A DNA stretch of 64,000 nucleotides from CAZAQV01 sp964487255 (GTDB lineage Bacteria > Myxococcota_A > Polyangia > Polyangiales > CAZAQV01). How positions within the stretch are numbered: position 1 is the stretch's first letter; each line of letters begins with the position of its first letter. Shown here one piece after another: positions 8,575-16,532 of this stretch. The notes under the pieces are model-generated. The model saw only the letters and a program-made list of their open reading frames with translations. It was not told the origin of the DNA and made no database searches. The stretch covers positions 186,001-250,000 of the forward strand of contig CAZAQV010000003.1 of assembly GCA_964487255.1 (NCBI GenBank), read 5' to 3'. The translations under genes and the position numbers were made by a program.

Positions 8575-10790
8575 GCGGCGGCACCGCCTGCGTCGTCGCA
8601 ATCGTAAACGCGAGCGCAGTGCGCAAGCACCGCCTCATCCACGGATGCCACGACCGCCGCATGCCCTGCTCGACACAGTTTGAGAACAGCCGCGACGAAA
8701 CGTTCTGCATCCAGTGGATGCAGCCCGGAGGTCGGCTCATCAAAAAGGTACATAAGCGACCCACGAGCCCGCTTGCTGAGTTCCTTGGCCAGCCACAAGC
8801 GTTGAAGTTCGCCGTTGCTGAGCGTCTGCGCTGCACGTCCCAGTGTCAGGTAGCCAACGCCCAACGCGCGCGCGCCTGCCAGCGGCGCAGCGATTTTGGG
8901 ATGACTTGCAAAAAGCAACTCGGCACTGCCGATGGACATTTCCAATATGTCCGCGATGCTATATCCGCGGTAGCGGACTTCGCATGTCTCCGGTGCATAG
9001 CGAGCCCCTTTGCAAACGGGACACGGCGGCACGAGCAGGGAGCCTGTTGAGTCGTCTGCAAACGCCAGAGCCGTCCCCTCGCACGCCTCGCAGCGACCTT
9101 CGCCCACGTTGAAAGAAAAGCGAGCAGCTTTGTATCCACGCACGCGCGCCTCCGGCAATGCTGCAAACAGTGAGCGAAACGGATCCATCACGCCGAGGAT
9201 AGTCGCGGAAACCGAACGGAGTGAGCGGACAACTTGTCGGTCCTCCATGCGGACCACCCGCGCAACGGCACGATCCTGCTCGAAGCGCACGGCCAACACC
9301 TCCGAAAGCAGGCGACTCTTTTGTGGCCCCACACTGCGAAGGCCGACGAGTTCGCCGGGCTCGACAACAACGTCGGTGGCCTGCGAAACAGATCGGGTCT
9401 GTTGCGGCAGAGAAGGCTTTCGTGTCCGCAAATACTGCGCGGTGATCGTGTCCTGGCTTTTGAACTCCGCGTTCGGGCCGGCAAACACGATGCGCCCCCC
9501 CTCCTCGCCCGCGCCTGGTCCGACTTCAACAATGTACTCCGCGGCCTCGATGAGCGTGGGTTCGTGCTCCACCAGCACGACCGTATTGTCGGCGGCAAGC
9601 GAGCGCAGCGCGCCGATCAACGCTGGGCGATGGTCAGGATGAACGCCGGTGCTAAGTTCGTCGAGCACAAGAAGAGCCCCGCGAAGCTGCGCCGAGAGAG
9701 CGCGCGCCGTGGCCAGGAGGTTCCGCTGCCCAGTCGACAGACTACCCAACGTCTGGCCGAGACAAATCGAATCGAGCCCGAGCTGCGCAAGCGCTTCCAA
9801 GACGCGAGTCACGCTTGCAAGGAGCGACTCAACAATGGAATCGGACGCCTCCCTGTCCGCAAGCAAGTCTTGTAGCCCTCCCCCGCTTGCCTGAAGGAAC
9901 TGAGCACTTGAGTGGCCCCAAAGGTAAACGGCCGCCGCATCTGGATGCAGCGCACCGCCCGGTGGCAGAGAGAAGAGTCGCTCGCTGATCATCGGCGCGA
10001 GCCAGCCGCTCGCGGGACAACGAGCGCTGCGTCGCCATACCACATCGGTAACATCGCCGAGCACACGCACGGCATCCGTGTTCCACTTGAGCGCGAGCTC
10101 GATCGACTCCGTCCATCGTTGCTGGTTGGCGCCACGCACGCGATCGACCACGAGTTCCGCCTGCTGTGCCTCGCGCGCTGCGTCAAAGGCTTCACGTTCG
10201 TCGAGACGCACAAGCTGTCCATCGATGCGTGCTCGCACAAACCCAGCTCCACGTGCCGCGTCGAGTTGCGTCTCAAGACGGGCAGCCTCGAGGTCGAGCG
10301 GAGCGAGGACCATGAGTCGTTCCTCGGGATCGATTTTCAGTGCGCGTTCGACCATCTCGGCTTGAGAGGTAGCCCGCACCCCTTCCCCGGTGGCAGGCGA
10401 GCGCGTCTCCCCTTCGCGCACAAACAAGCTGACGAGCACTTGCCATAGGCCCAGATAGGCCGCAACGGTGGTGCCAAGGCCGGTGTCGTCGGAGCGTGCG
10501 CCCGCGAAGCAGTAGGTCGGAGGAAGGTTTCGAATTAGGTCCGCCGACACGGGCAGCGCTGCGCCGCTGCGCGCGGGATCACGAAGGAAGAGATGACGTC
10601 GAAGACCTTCGGCCGCCAGGGTCTCGACGGCAAGGGAACTCTTGCCTGAACCACTAAGGCCGACCACTGCAGTGATCGCGCCCCGGTGAATGTCAACGTC
10701 TACACACCGAAGGTTGTGTGTCCGCACCCCACGCAGTTCTATTGACTCTTCACGGCTGTGCGTCGGAACCATCGATGTGCTTTTTAGCAC
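8571..10790 (-). CDS. Shortened UvrA-family ABC ATPase (UvrA paralogue)
   Basis: Protein of 739 aa against about 940 for UvrA. Counting from the GTG at 10790, the first ATPase half has an intact Walker A (GLSGSGKSS, 44-52), a changed signature (LSTGQ, 351-355), Walker B LLVLDE and the VEHE switch. Of the first zinc module only one Cys of CPAS near 258 remains, and the UvrB-binding region looks shortened. In the second half Walker A is broken (GLRSVGPQKS, 483-492), the zinc module is present (C567, C570, C590, C593), the signature is LSNGE (657-661), Walker B is YLFDEP, and the switch His is replaced (ASVDE). An ATG at 10772, directly beside a palindrome, is an equally likely start. It is probably not the housekeeping UvrA; a DNA-damage or antibiotic-resistance role is possible. 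Confidence 0.85.
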   Translation of the reverse strand: MLKSTSMVPTHSREESIELRGVRTHNLRCVDVDIHRGAITAVVGLSGSGKSSLAVETLAAEGLRRHLFLRDPARSGAALPVSADLIRNLPPTYCFAGARSDDTGLGTTVAAYLGLWQVLVSLFVREGETRSPATGEGVRATSQAEMVERALKIDPEERLMVLAPLDLEAARLETQLDAARGAGFVRARIDGQLVRLDEREAFDAAREAQQAELVVDRVRGANQQRWTESIELALKWNTDAVRVLGDVTDVVWRRSARCPASGWLAPMISERLFSLPPGGALHPDAAAVYLWGHSSAQFLQASGGGLQDLLADREASDSIVESLLASVTRVLEALAQLGLDSICLGQTLGSLSTGQRNLLATARALSAQLRGALLVLDELSTGVHPDHRPALIGALRSLAADNTVVLVEHEPTLIEAAEYIVEVGPGAGEEGGRIVFAGPNAEFKSQDTITAQYLRTRKPSLPQQTRSVSQATDVVVEPGELVGLRSVGPQKSRLLSEVLAVRFEQDRAVARVVRMEDRQVVRSLRSVSATILGVMDPFRSLFAALPEARVRGYKAARFSFNVGEGRCEACEGTALAFADDSTGSLLVPPCPVCKGARYAPETCEVRYRGYSIADILEMSIGSAELLFASHPKIAAPLAGARALGVGYLTLGRAAQTLSNGELQRLWLAKELSKRARGSLMYLFDEPTSGLHPLDAERFVAAVLKLCRAGHAAVVASVDEAVLAHCARVYDCDDAGGAAA

Positions 10791-10794
10791 ATCG
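10773..10794. promoter_or_regulatory. Perfect dyad at the start of the UvrA-like gene
   Basis: CGATGTGCT and AGCACATCG form a perfect 9-bp inverted repeat around four Ts. It lies immediately upstream of the ATG at 10772 and covers the alternative GTG start at 10790. No T-tract follows on either strand. It could be an operator or an RNA hairpin that affects initiation. Related dyads occur at 10853 and 10941. Confidence 0.5.
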
Positions 10795-10852
10795 GCTTCC
10801 TTTGGCTCCGCGCGCTCATCGTGATGTGATGAGGCCAGCGAGACCGAGAAGG

Positions 10853-10873
10853 CGATGTGCTATCTGCACAGCG
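10853..10873. promoter_or_regulatory. Dyad in first 88-bp unit
   Basis: CGATGTGC, five bases, GCACAGCG: an imperfect version (one mismatched pair) of the perfect dyad at 10773-10794. A shared protein-binding site is possible. Confidence 0.4.
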
Positions 10874-10940
10874 TCTTCGAATCGACCGTTAGCCGAAGAA
10901 CCAGAAGCGTAGCGTGATGAGGCCAGCGAGACCGAGAAGG

Positions 10941-10961
10941 CGATGTGCTATCTGCACAGCG
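10941..10961. promoter_or_regulatory. Dyad in second 88-bp unit
   Basis: Identical to the dyad at 10853-10873 because it lies in the second copy of the 88-bp unit. It makes three similar dyads within 190 bp upstream of the UvrA-like gene. Confidence 0.4.
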
Positions 10962-11017
10962 TCTTCGAATCGACCGTTAGCCGAAGAACCAGAAGCGTAG
11001 CGTGATGAGGCCAGCCA

Positions 11018-12025
11018 TCAGCCAACCATCTCGATCGCAAGCCGTGTCGCAGCATCCATTCCCGTCGCGTCGGCTCGCCCTGACGCCGCAGCATCATACG
11101 CCACGCCGTGATCGACGCTCACACGTAGATACGGCAAGCCCCAAGTCACATTCACTGCATGGCCCCAGTCGAGAAGTTTTGAGGCGATGGTTGCCTGGTC
11201 GTGAAACTGCGCGACCACACCATCCACTTCGCTCGCAGATGCCCAACGCATCGCCGTTTCCGCGCCGATGGGACCGACCCATTCAACATCCGCGAAACTC
11301 TTGCGAAGCGCATCGACCGCGGGACAGATGACGTGCTGCTCATCCGTGCCCAAAACGCCGCCTTCACCAGCGTGGGGGTTGAGCCCACAAACGGCGATTC
11401 GAAACGACTGACTCTGTCGGGCACGCGCGCGCAGGAAACTGACCAGGTGATGCGCGGCACGCGCGATTCTGGGCTCCGTGACCTGCTCACGAAGCGAATG
11501 GATGGCAACGTGGGTGGTGACCAGTGACACGCGAAGGCGCGGCCCCGCAAACAACATCGTCACTTCGTCCCGCGCCAAGCCGGCCTTTTGCGCCAGGTAC
11601 TCGGTATGCCCGGAGAACGGCGTCCCCGCGAGGTTGACCGCTTCCTTACTCATCGGTGCCGTCACCAGCGCATCGCAGGCACCCGCTTTGATGGCATCTA
11701 ACGCCGCATCGAGCGAGGCGAGCTGCACGCGGCCACCGTGCTCGGTAGGCGCATGTGAATACGAAGTTGGCTCTCCACCGAGCACATCCACCACCGTTAC
11801 CCGCCCCGATTTCTGTCGCAAAGCTTCCCACGACTGCTCGGTCGGCGAATGCATGACGAATGACGCGTTGTGCGCGCTTAAGATGGACGCTAGCTGCGCC
11901 CCGGACCCAAACAAGACGAATCGCGCTCGCTCCTGATATCGAAGAGCGGTCGTTACACAAATCGCTGGCCCGACACCTCCCGGATCCCCGACGGACATCG
12001 CGAGCCATGGCCCGTTTTTACTCAC
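11018..12025 (-). CDS. pdxA: 4-hydroxythreonine-4-phosphate dehydrogenase
   Basis: NAD-dependent enzyme of pyridoxal phosphate synthesis that oxidises 4-phosphohydroxy-L-threonine. The 335-aa protein from the GTG at 12025 begins close to the family block GDPGGVGP. It also contains GHTEYLAQ, HVAIHSL, GLNPHAGEGG, AQFHDQ and a C-terminal SVDHGVAYD, covering the metal-binding His residues. The GTG overlaps the TGA of the response regulator gene (GTGA), with an AGGAG six bases upstream. This favours it over upstream in-frame starts and implies translational coupling. The length fits the usual 330 or so residues. Confidence 0.93.
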   Translation of the reverse strand: MSKNGPWLAMSVGDPGGVGPAICVTTALRYQERARFVLFGSGAQLASILSAHNASFVMHSPTEQSWEALRQKSGRVTVVDVLGGEPTSYSHAPTEHGGRVQLASLDAALDAIKAGACDALVTAPMSKEAVNLAGTPFSGHTEYLAQKAGLARDEVTMLFAGPRLRVSLVTTHVAIHSLREQVTEPRIARAAHHLVSFLRARARQSQSFRIAVCGLNPHAGEGGVLGTDEQHVICPAVDALRKSFADVEWVGPIGAETAMRWASASEVDGVVAQFHDQATIASKLLDWGHAVNVTWGLPYLRVSVDHGVAYDAAASGRADATGMDAATRLAIEMVG

Positions 12026-12699
12026 CCTGGACTCCTGAGCTTGTACCCCGCACCGCGCACTGTCTCGATGTGCTGCGAAAAGGCCCCAAGCTTCGCCCGC
12101 AGGCGCCGCACGTGAATATCGACCGTTCGTGAATGCAAGTTGTACTGCTGCCCCCACACCTGCTGCAGCAAGCTTGGTCGCGAATGCACGCGGTCTCGAC
12201 GCTGGACAAGATAACGCAGGAGTATGAACTCCTGGTGGGTGAGCTCAACGCTGCGACCATCCACTTCAACTTCGTGTCCAGCAAGGTCCATGCGCAGGCT
12301 TCCGATTTTGATCACCTCTTCAGAAGCAAAGCTGCTTGAGCGCCATTCGAGGCGCCGAATGCGCGCATATAGCTCGGCTGGAACGTACGGTCGCAGCACG
12401 ATGTCATCAAAGGGGTCGTCAGGCGCCAAGCGTTGCAGCGCCCGCACGGATGCCGCTACCAACACGGGAACACCACGCAAGGCCGCAATTTGTCCCACGC
12501 GCGAGATCGCTGCCCGCGCCGCATCAACTTCGTCGCCCGCTTCGACCAGAACGACAGCGGGTGGGGTCTGGTTCGAAAAGCGCTCAAAATCGCCCCAAAG
12601 ATCGACTCGCTCGACACTGCACCCCAAGGAAACTAGCGTCCCATGCGCACCCTCTGGGTCGCTTGTGAGAGAATCAGGGCTGATGATCAGGACCCACAT
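12022..12699 (-). CDS. OmpR/PhoB-type winged-helix regulator with degenerate receiver
   Basis: Transcription regulator of 225 aa from the ATG at 12699, which has an AAGG five bases upstream; an upstream TTG adds an unlikely N-terminus. The C-terminal winged helix is typical: VELTHQEFILLRYLVQRRDR, the recognition region SRTVDIHVRRLRAKLG, and the final VRGAGYKL. The receiver-like N-terminus (about 1-110) lacks the phospho-acceptor Asp: the strand reads VVLVEAGD. The conserved Lys is replaced (IVLRPYVP). It is therefore probably phosphorylation-independent, or switched by another signal. It is coupled to pdxA by overlap, but what it controls is unknown. Confidence 0.85.
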   Translation of the reverse strand: MWVLIISPDSLTSDPEGAHGTLVSLGCSVERVDLWGDFERFSNQTPPAVVLVEAGDEVDAARAAISRVGQIAALRGVPVLVAASVRALQRLAPDDPFDDIVLRPYVPAELYARIRRLEWRSSSFASEEVIKIGSLRMDLAGHEVEVDGRSVELTHQEFILLRYLVQRRDRVHSRPSLLQQVWGQQYNLHSRTVDIHVRRLRAKLGAFSQHIETVRGAGYKLRSPG

Positions 12700-12853
12700 G
12701 GCGCCTTGATAAGGACAACCCGCCTCCGATGCAAGCACGCACAAGTAGGTACGTGTCGCAGCGCTGAAGAACCGCCAACAATACCGCGTGACTTGAAACG
12801 CATTGCGATGCTATTTTCGGGTCCTTCGGTCCGTGGCAAAAAAGCATTGGGAA

Positions 12854-14644
12854 ATGAACGTCACCAGTTTCTCTTCTGAAACTGTGTTGGCATCGGCAAA
12901 GGTCGAGGGCGTCAACTGGATGGTCGCTCTGGGCGTAGCGCGTCGCGAGATTGGGGAAGATGGCGGCGTTCCCGCCGGCGCGAGTTGCACCGTCACCGCC
13001 GACGGAGGCGTGCGAGTTCAGGACCCAGTGTCGCAGCGAACGTACCACCTCAGACCGTTGGGCGCGGGCGAAGAGCCGACACTCCCCTCGTCCACGCAGG
13101 CAAAAACAGAGCCTTCTGCAATGGAATACGGTAGCACCCCCATCGCGGGTCGTTCAGCCAAGCAACTCGCGCGTGAAGGCGTGTCCAATCCAGCACCCAC
13201 AACAAAAGAGGCTGCCACGAAGCGTGCAAGCTACCGCCCATCCACGCCTGGAGCATCGAAACCGCCCCCCGCGCCCAAACCCACACCAGCTGAGGCAGAG
13301 CCGCCGTTCAAACTACAGCCCCTGCGCGCGCGGGACCGTGAACCAACCGAGCAGAACCCCGTCACCTTTCGTGAGCGGACCTATGTGGTCCCTACCGGGA
13401 CGCCGGCCCCCTCTATCGAGCTCTTGCTTCGGCAAGAGTTCGCCAAGATCAAGGCCCGGCTGGGGGACAACCGGAGTGCAACGTACATTGCAATGGCGGT
13501 CTTCGACCACGCCTGGAGCAAGAAACCGGAGCGCCCCCCGGTGGTCGCACTCGACTGGAAAGACTGGCGGGGAACGGATCCCCAAATTAGTTTTCCGCTC
13601 TCCTCGCCTTCCTCGCGCCCCCCTCCCGAGCCCGCCCATCAACCGGCAAAGCCGAAACCAGCCGAGGCCAAGGCACCAGCCAAGCCAGCCGAACCTGCGC
13701 CACGCTCGACGCCACCGCCTGCGCTAAGCGCAGAGTCCACAAAGAAGGGTACTGGTAGTGGACAGACACGTATTGATCGACCTCAGTCTCCTGCACCCGC
13801 GCCAGCCCCCGCCCCCGCGAAGGCCCGTGCATCTGAAATTCCGCCACCGGCCATCCGTGCAAAGAGGAAAGGGAGCAAGCAGCAGAAACAGGCCGTCGAT
13901 GCGCCAATCGATGAACGCCCGACGGAAATCGTCGAGGAGCAGGCGAGCCCTCGATCAAGCTCGCCACCCGCACCGCCTTCGATGGCCGAAACAACCGACG
14001 CAGATCCGATACCGGTCGAGTTCAGATCTGACGGACCGGTAATCGATACCTCCGACGACCTCCCTGAGCTCGACAGAGACTTTCCGCTCGAGCCGGAGTG
14101 GACCACCAGCGACGCAAGCTCCGGCGACTTGCGTCTGGACATCGCGTTTGAACGGTCGCAACAACTGTTCTCACTGCGCTCCCCCAAAGATGGCGTCGAG
14201 TTTGTGGCCGACCTGCTCGAACAACTTCTCCCATCCGAAGCGTTTACTGGCGCAATCTACGACATCGACACGGACGAACTCCGTTTCGTGGTGGTGCGAG
14301 GCGAAGGCGCAGACGGGCTGCAGGGGCATGCCATTCCCGCCAAAGCTGGGTTGTTTGGCGCCGCAGCGCAGCTCGGCGGAGGCTCGATCAACATCGCGAA
14401 GCTCGATGCGAACAAAGGGTTCGTGGCAGAGGTCGACGGACGCAAGGGGCTCAATCCGCAAAGTGCACTCTACTTGCCCATCGCTGCCGAAGGCCGCTTG
14501 CTCGCGGTAATCCAATGCCTCAACCGTCGCGGAGCGGAGACGTTCTCAGACGACGACGTCGAGGTCGCAACGTATCTTTGCTCCCAGCTCGCCGAGTTCT
14601 TGGGGGTCGCACGCCGAAGCATCGTCCCCTCGCGGATCCCGTAG
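12854..14644 (+). CDS. GAF-domain protein with long Pro/Ala-rich linker
   Basis: Protein of 596 aa from the ATG at 12854; in-frame starts upstream give a poorer N-terminus. Residues 1-75 form a small folded region with VQDPVSQRTYHLRPL. A proline/alanine/lysine-rich, probably disordered stretch runs to about 430, interrupted by a folded segment with WKDWRG near 240. The final 160 residues are a GAF-like sensor: LEQLLPSEAFTGAIYDID, then SALYLPIAAEGRLLAVIQCL and FSDDDVEVATYLCSQLAEFL. No output enzyme is attached. A cytoplasmic scaffolding or signal-sensing role is inferred. Confidence 0.7.
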   Translation: MNVTSFSSETVLASAKVEGVNWMVALGVARREIGEDGGVPAGASCTVTADGGVRVQDPVSQRTYHLRPLGAGEEPTLPSSTQAKTEPSAMEYGSTPIAGRSAKQLAREGVSNPAPTTKEAATKRASYRPSTPGASKPPPAPKPTPAEAEPPFKLQPLRARDREPTEQNPVTFRERTYVVPTGTPAPSIELLLRQEFAKIKARLGDNRSATYIAMAVFDHAWSKKPERPPVVALDWKDWRGTDPQISFPLSSPSSRPPPEPAHQPAKPKPAEAKAPAKPAEPAPRSTPPPALSAESTKKGTGSGQTRIDRPQSPAPAPAPAPAKARASEIPPPAIRAKRKGSKQQKQAVDAPIDERPTEIVEEQASPRSSSPPAPPSMAETTDADPIPVEFRSDGPVIDTSDDLPELDRDFPLEPEWTTSDASSGDLRLDIAFERSQQLFSLRSPKDGVEFVADLLEQLLPSEAFTGAIYDIDTDELRFVVVRGEGADGLQGHAIPAKAGLFGAAAQLGGGSINIAKLDANKGFVAEVDGRKGLNPQSALYLPIAAEGRLLAVIQCLNRRGAETFSDDDVEVATYLCSQLAEFLGVARRSIVPSRIP

Positions 14645-14651
14645 GACGTCG

Positions 14652-15224
14652 CTACTTCTCAGCTTTGAGTATCGCGACTTCGCGCTCAAGTTGTTTGTCG
14701 AGACCCGGCGCAAAGCCAGAGTGAACGAAGCGAACGATGCCCTTCTTGTCGATGACGAACGTGCTGGGCATTTTTGATGGCGAAAAAGCCTTGGCGCTCG
14801 CGTGTGAGCCATCGTGAACACTCGCAAAGCCCGGGCCCAATCGCGAGATGAACCGCTTGGCGTCTGACTTTTCATTGTCGACGCTGATACCGATGACGAC
14901 GACATCTTTGGGGTGCTTTTTCGCCAACTTCGACAAGACCGGAATCTCGCGTTCACACGGTTTGCACCACGAAGCCCAAAAATCGACAACGATGACCTTG
15001 CCGCGCAACTTTGCGCTGTCGATGGCCGCAGCTTTGAGAATCGACTTGCCTGCAATACGCGGAGCCCTCTCGCCCGGTTTGAGTGCGTAGACAGAGGAGA
15101 CCGCACCGGCCGTCGCAGAGAGAAACACTCCTAAGACAAAGAGTCTCTTCACATTAGGGAAAAGCATCGGGAGTTTGACGCCGGCCGCATCCAAAGATTC
15201 AGCAAGCTGAGATTCGGGCGTCAT
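14652..15224 (-). CDS. TlpA-like membrane-anchored thiol-disulfide protein
   Basis: Thioredoxin-fold protein of 190 aa. A hydrophobic anchor or signal (about 28-48) precedes an AhpC/TSA-like thioredoxin domain with the active site WCKPC, the preceding VIVVDFWAS strand, and the cis-Pro loop SKMPSTFVID. Such proteins reduce periplasmic disulfides, often for cytochrome c maturation. The start overlaps the stop of the upstream DsbA-like gene by 4 bp (ATGA), so the two are coexpressed. The many c-type cytochromes in this window give it plausible substrates. Confidence 0.85.
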   Translation of the reverse strand: MTPESQLAESLDAAGVKLPMLFPNVKRLFVLGVFLSATAGAVSSVYALKPGERAPRIAGKSILKAAAIDSAKLRGKVIVVDFWASWCKPCEREIPVLSKLAKKHPKDVVVIGISVDNEKSDAKRFISRLGPGFASVHDGSHASAKAFSPSKMPSTFVIDKKGIVRFVHSGFAPGLDKQLEREVAILKAEK

Positions 15225-16126
15225 TCCAGTTCTTCACGGATATAGGCGTGAAGACTCTCTCGAGACTCGTCGTACGGGTACTCACGCCCGTTGATGTAAA
15301 TCGTCGGCGTCGAATCGACCCCCGCTTTGCGACCTTTCGCCCGATCGGCCATGACCTTCGCCTCGGTCTCTTCGGCAGTCCAATCCGCCTCGAACTTCTT
15401 CATGTCGAGCCCGATTTCTTTTGCCAATTCTCGAATCTGGGCTTCACCGAGGTCACGCTGGTTCTCGAAGAGCTTGTCATGCATCTCCCAAAACTTCCCC
15501 TGCTTTTGTGCAGCGACAGCCGCCTTTGCAGCCGGTAACGCGTGCTCGTGCATGGGCAGCGGATAGTGGAGAAAGACCAAACGCACCTTGCCCGCAAACT
15601 CGTCGACGGCATCGTGCAACACGGGAGCGGCGCGACCGCAGAAGGGGCACTCGAAGTCGCTAAACTCGACGATCGTAACGGGCGCCATGGCAGCGCCGAG
15701 AACGGGCGCGCCCTCGGTTTCGAGCGACACGGCCTTGTCTTTACCGTAACGGGTCGCGAACTGCTCTTCGATGGTTGAATCGTCATTTCCCTCGAGGACG
15801 AGGCGTGCGAGATACTTCGCGGCGGGAATGCATCGACCACAAATCGACTTCGTCACACACGCCCCCACGCTGACCGGCTCGCCACACGGCGAGAGCTGGG
15901 CGTTGATGAGGTCGACCCAACGCTCACGCTCACGGCCCGTCATTTTCTCGGTCGAAACCTGCGGTAGAGATTCGACCCGATTAGCCGACTTGGATGACGT
16001 CTTGGTCCCGTTCTCATCGTCGGTCGGGTTCTTTGCGTCTCCGTTTTCGCCGCAGCTTGCGCCAAGAACCAGCAACGCGCCGAACACGAGGGGCACAACC
16101 CGCGCCCAACCGCCGCTCTGAGTCAC
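15221..16126 (-). CDS. DsbA-family thioredoxin-like lipoprotein
   Basis: Exported thiol-disulfide oxidoreductase of 301 aa. A GTG at 16126, just after the TAG of the small upstream gene, yields a compact lipoprotein signal (GALLVLGASC); an ATG at 16168 would add a long, unlikely leader. After an Asp/Ser-rich linker there is a helical segment with its own cysteines, then the thioredoxin fold with active site CPFC in EFSDFECPFCGRAAP, a helical insertion (HEHALPAAKAAVAAQKQGK), and the cis-Pro loop GVDSTPTIYINGREYPY. This resembles DsbA/DsbG-like proteins anchored to a membrane. It is cotranscribed with the TlpA-like gene. Confidence 0.85.
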   Translation of the reverse strand: MTQSGGWARVVPLVFGALLVLGASCGENGDAKNPTDDENGTKTSSKSANRVESLPQVSTEKMTGRERERWVDLINAQLSPCGEPVSVGACVTKSICGRCIPAAKYLARLVLEGNDDSTIEEQFATRYGKDKAVSLETEGAPVLGAAMAPVTIVEFSDFECPFCGRAAPVLHDAVDEFAGKVRLVFLHYPLPMHEHALPAAKAAVAAQKQGKFWEMHDKLFENQRDLGEAQIRELAKEIGLDMKKFEADWTAEETEAKVMADRAKGRKAGVDSTPTIYINGREYPYDESRESLHAYIREELE

Positions 16127-16127
16127 C

Positions 16128-16382
16128 CTATGACTCGCCGTACGTACGTAGTTGCTCCGAAATGACATCTGCATTGATACCTGTCGCAAGATGCTCTTTG
16201 AGGCAATCCGCAATCACGACCAGCATGTCGTCAACCCCTTGGTCCTCGATCAAGCGGGCCAGAAGCGCGCGCGATTCTCGGGTATCCGAGGCACGAAGAA
16301 GCTCGCGGACGCGCTCGATGGTGACCCCTCCCTGAAAGTCCAGGTATAAATTCTCCAACAAAAAGCGAGCGAGTTCGTTCAC
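16128..16382 (-). CDS. Small helical protein of unknown function
   Basis: 84-aa soluble protein, predicted almost entirely helical, with acidic and leucine-rich faces (RVRELLRASDTRESRALL, EDQGVDDMLVVIADCLKEHL). There is no signal peptide and no metal motif. It is the first gene of the thioredoxin-fold operon; the next gene starts one base past its stop. Codon use looks like that of its neighbours. I do not recognise the family. Confidence 0.6.
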   Translation of the reverse strand: MNELARFLLENLYLDFQGGVTIERVRELLRASDTRESRALLARLIEDQGVDDMLVVIADCLKEHLATGINADVISEQLRTYGES

Positions 16383-16532
16383 GACATCCTCCTCAGGAAA
16401 GCACGAAGACTTTTAGTGCCTAATGCCGTCAAAAAGCAAGTCTTTTCGCGATAGCCCCCAAGTTTTAGGGATAAGGCTTCAGTCCTGCTCCGTTCGACGC
16501 CCTGCCCACCTTCGACTACAATCTGTACCATC

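Larger units (their letters stand above)
10826..11015. repeat. 88-bp perfect tandem duplication plus partial third copy
   Basis: Two identical head-to-tail 88-bp units (10826-10913 and 10914-11001), then the first 14 bases of a third copy running up to the pdxA stop codon. No protein-coding frame is evident in the unit. The identity of the copies suggests a recent duplication or an unstable locus. The block separates pdxA from the UvrA-like gene and would lie in the leader of the latter. Confidence 0.9.

Noticed and set aside
8571..10790. Housekeeping uvrA
   Set aside because: Too short, second P-loop and most of the first zinc module lost; a paralogue is more likely.
10826..11015. 88-bp direct repeats as a CRISPR array
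   Set aside because: The copies are contiguous with no spacers, only two are complete, and no cas-like gene is nearby.
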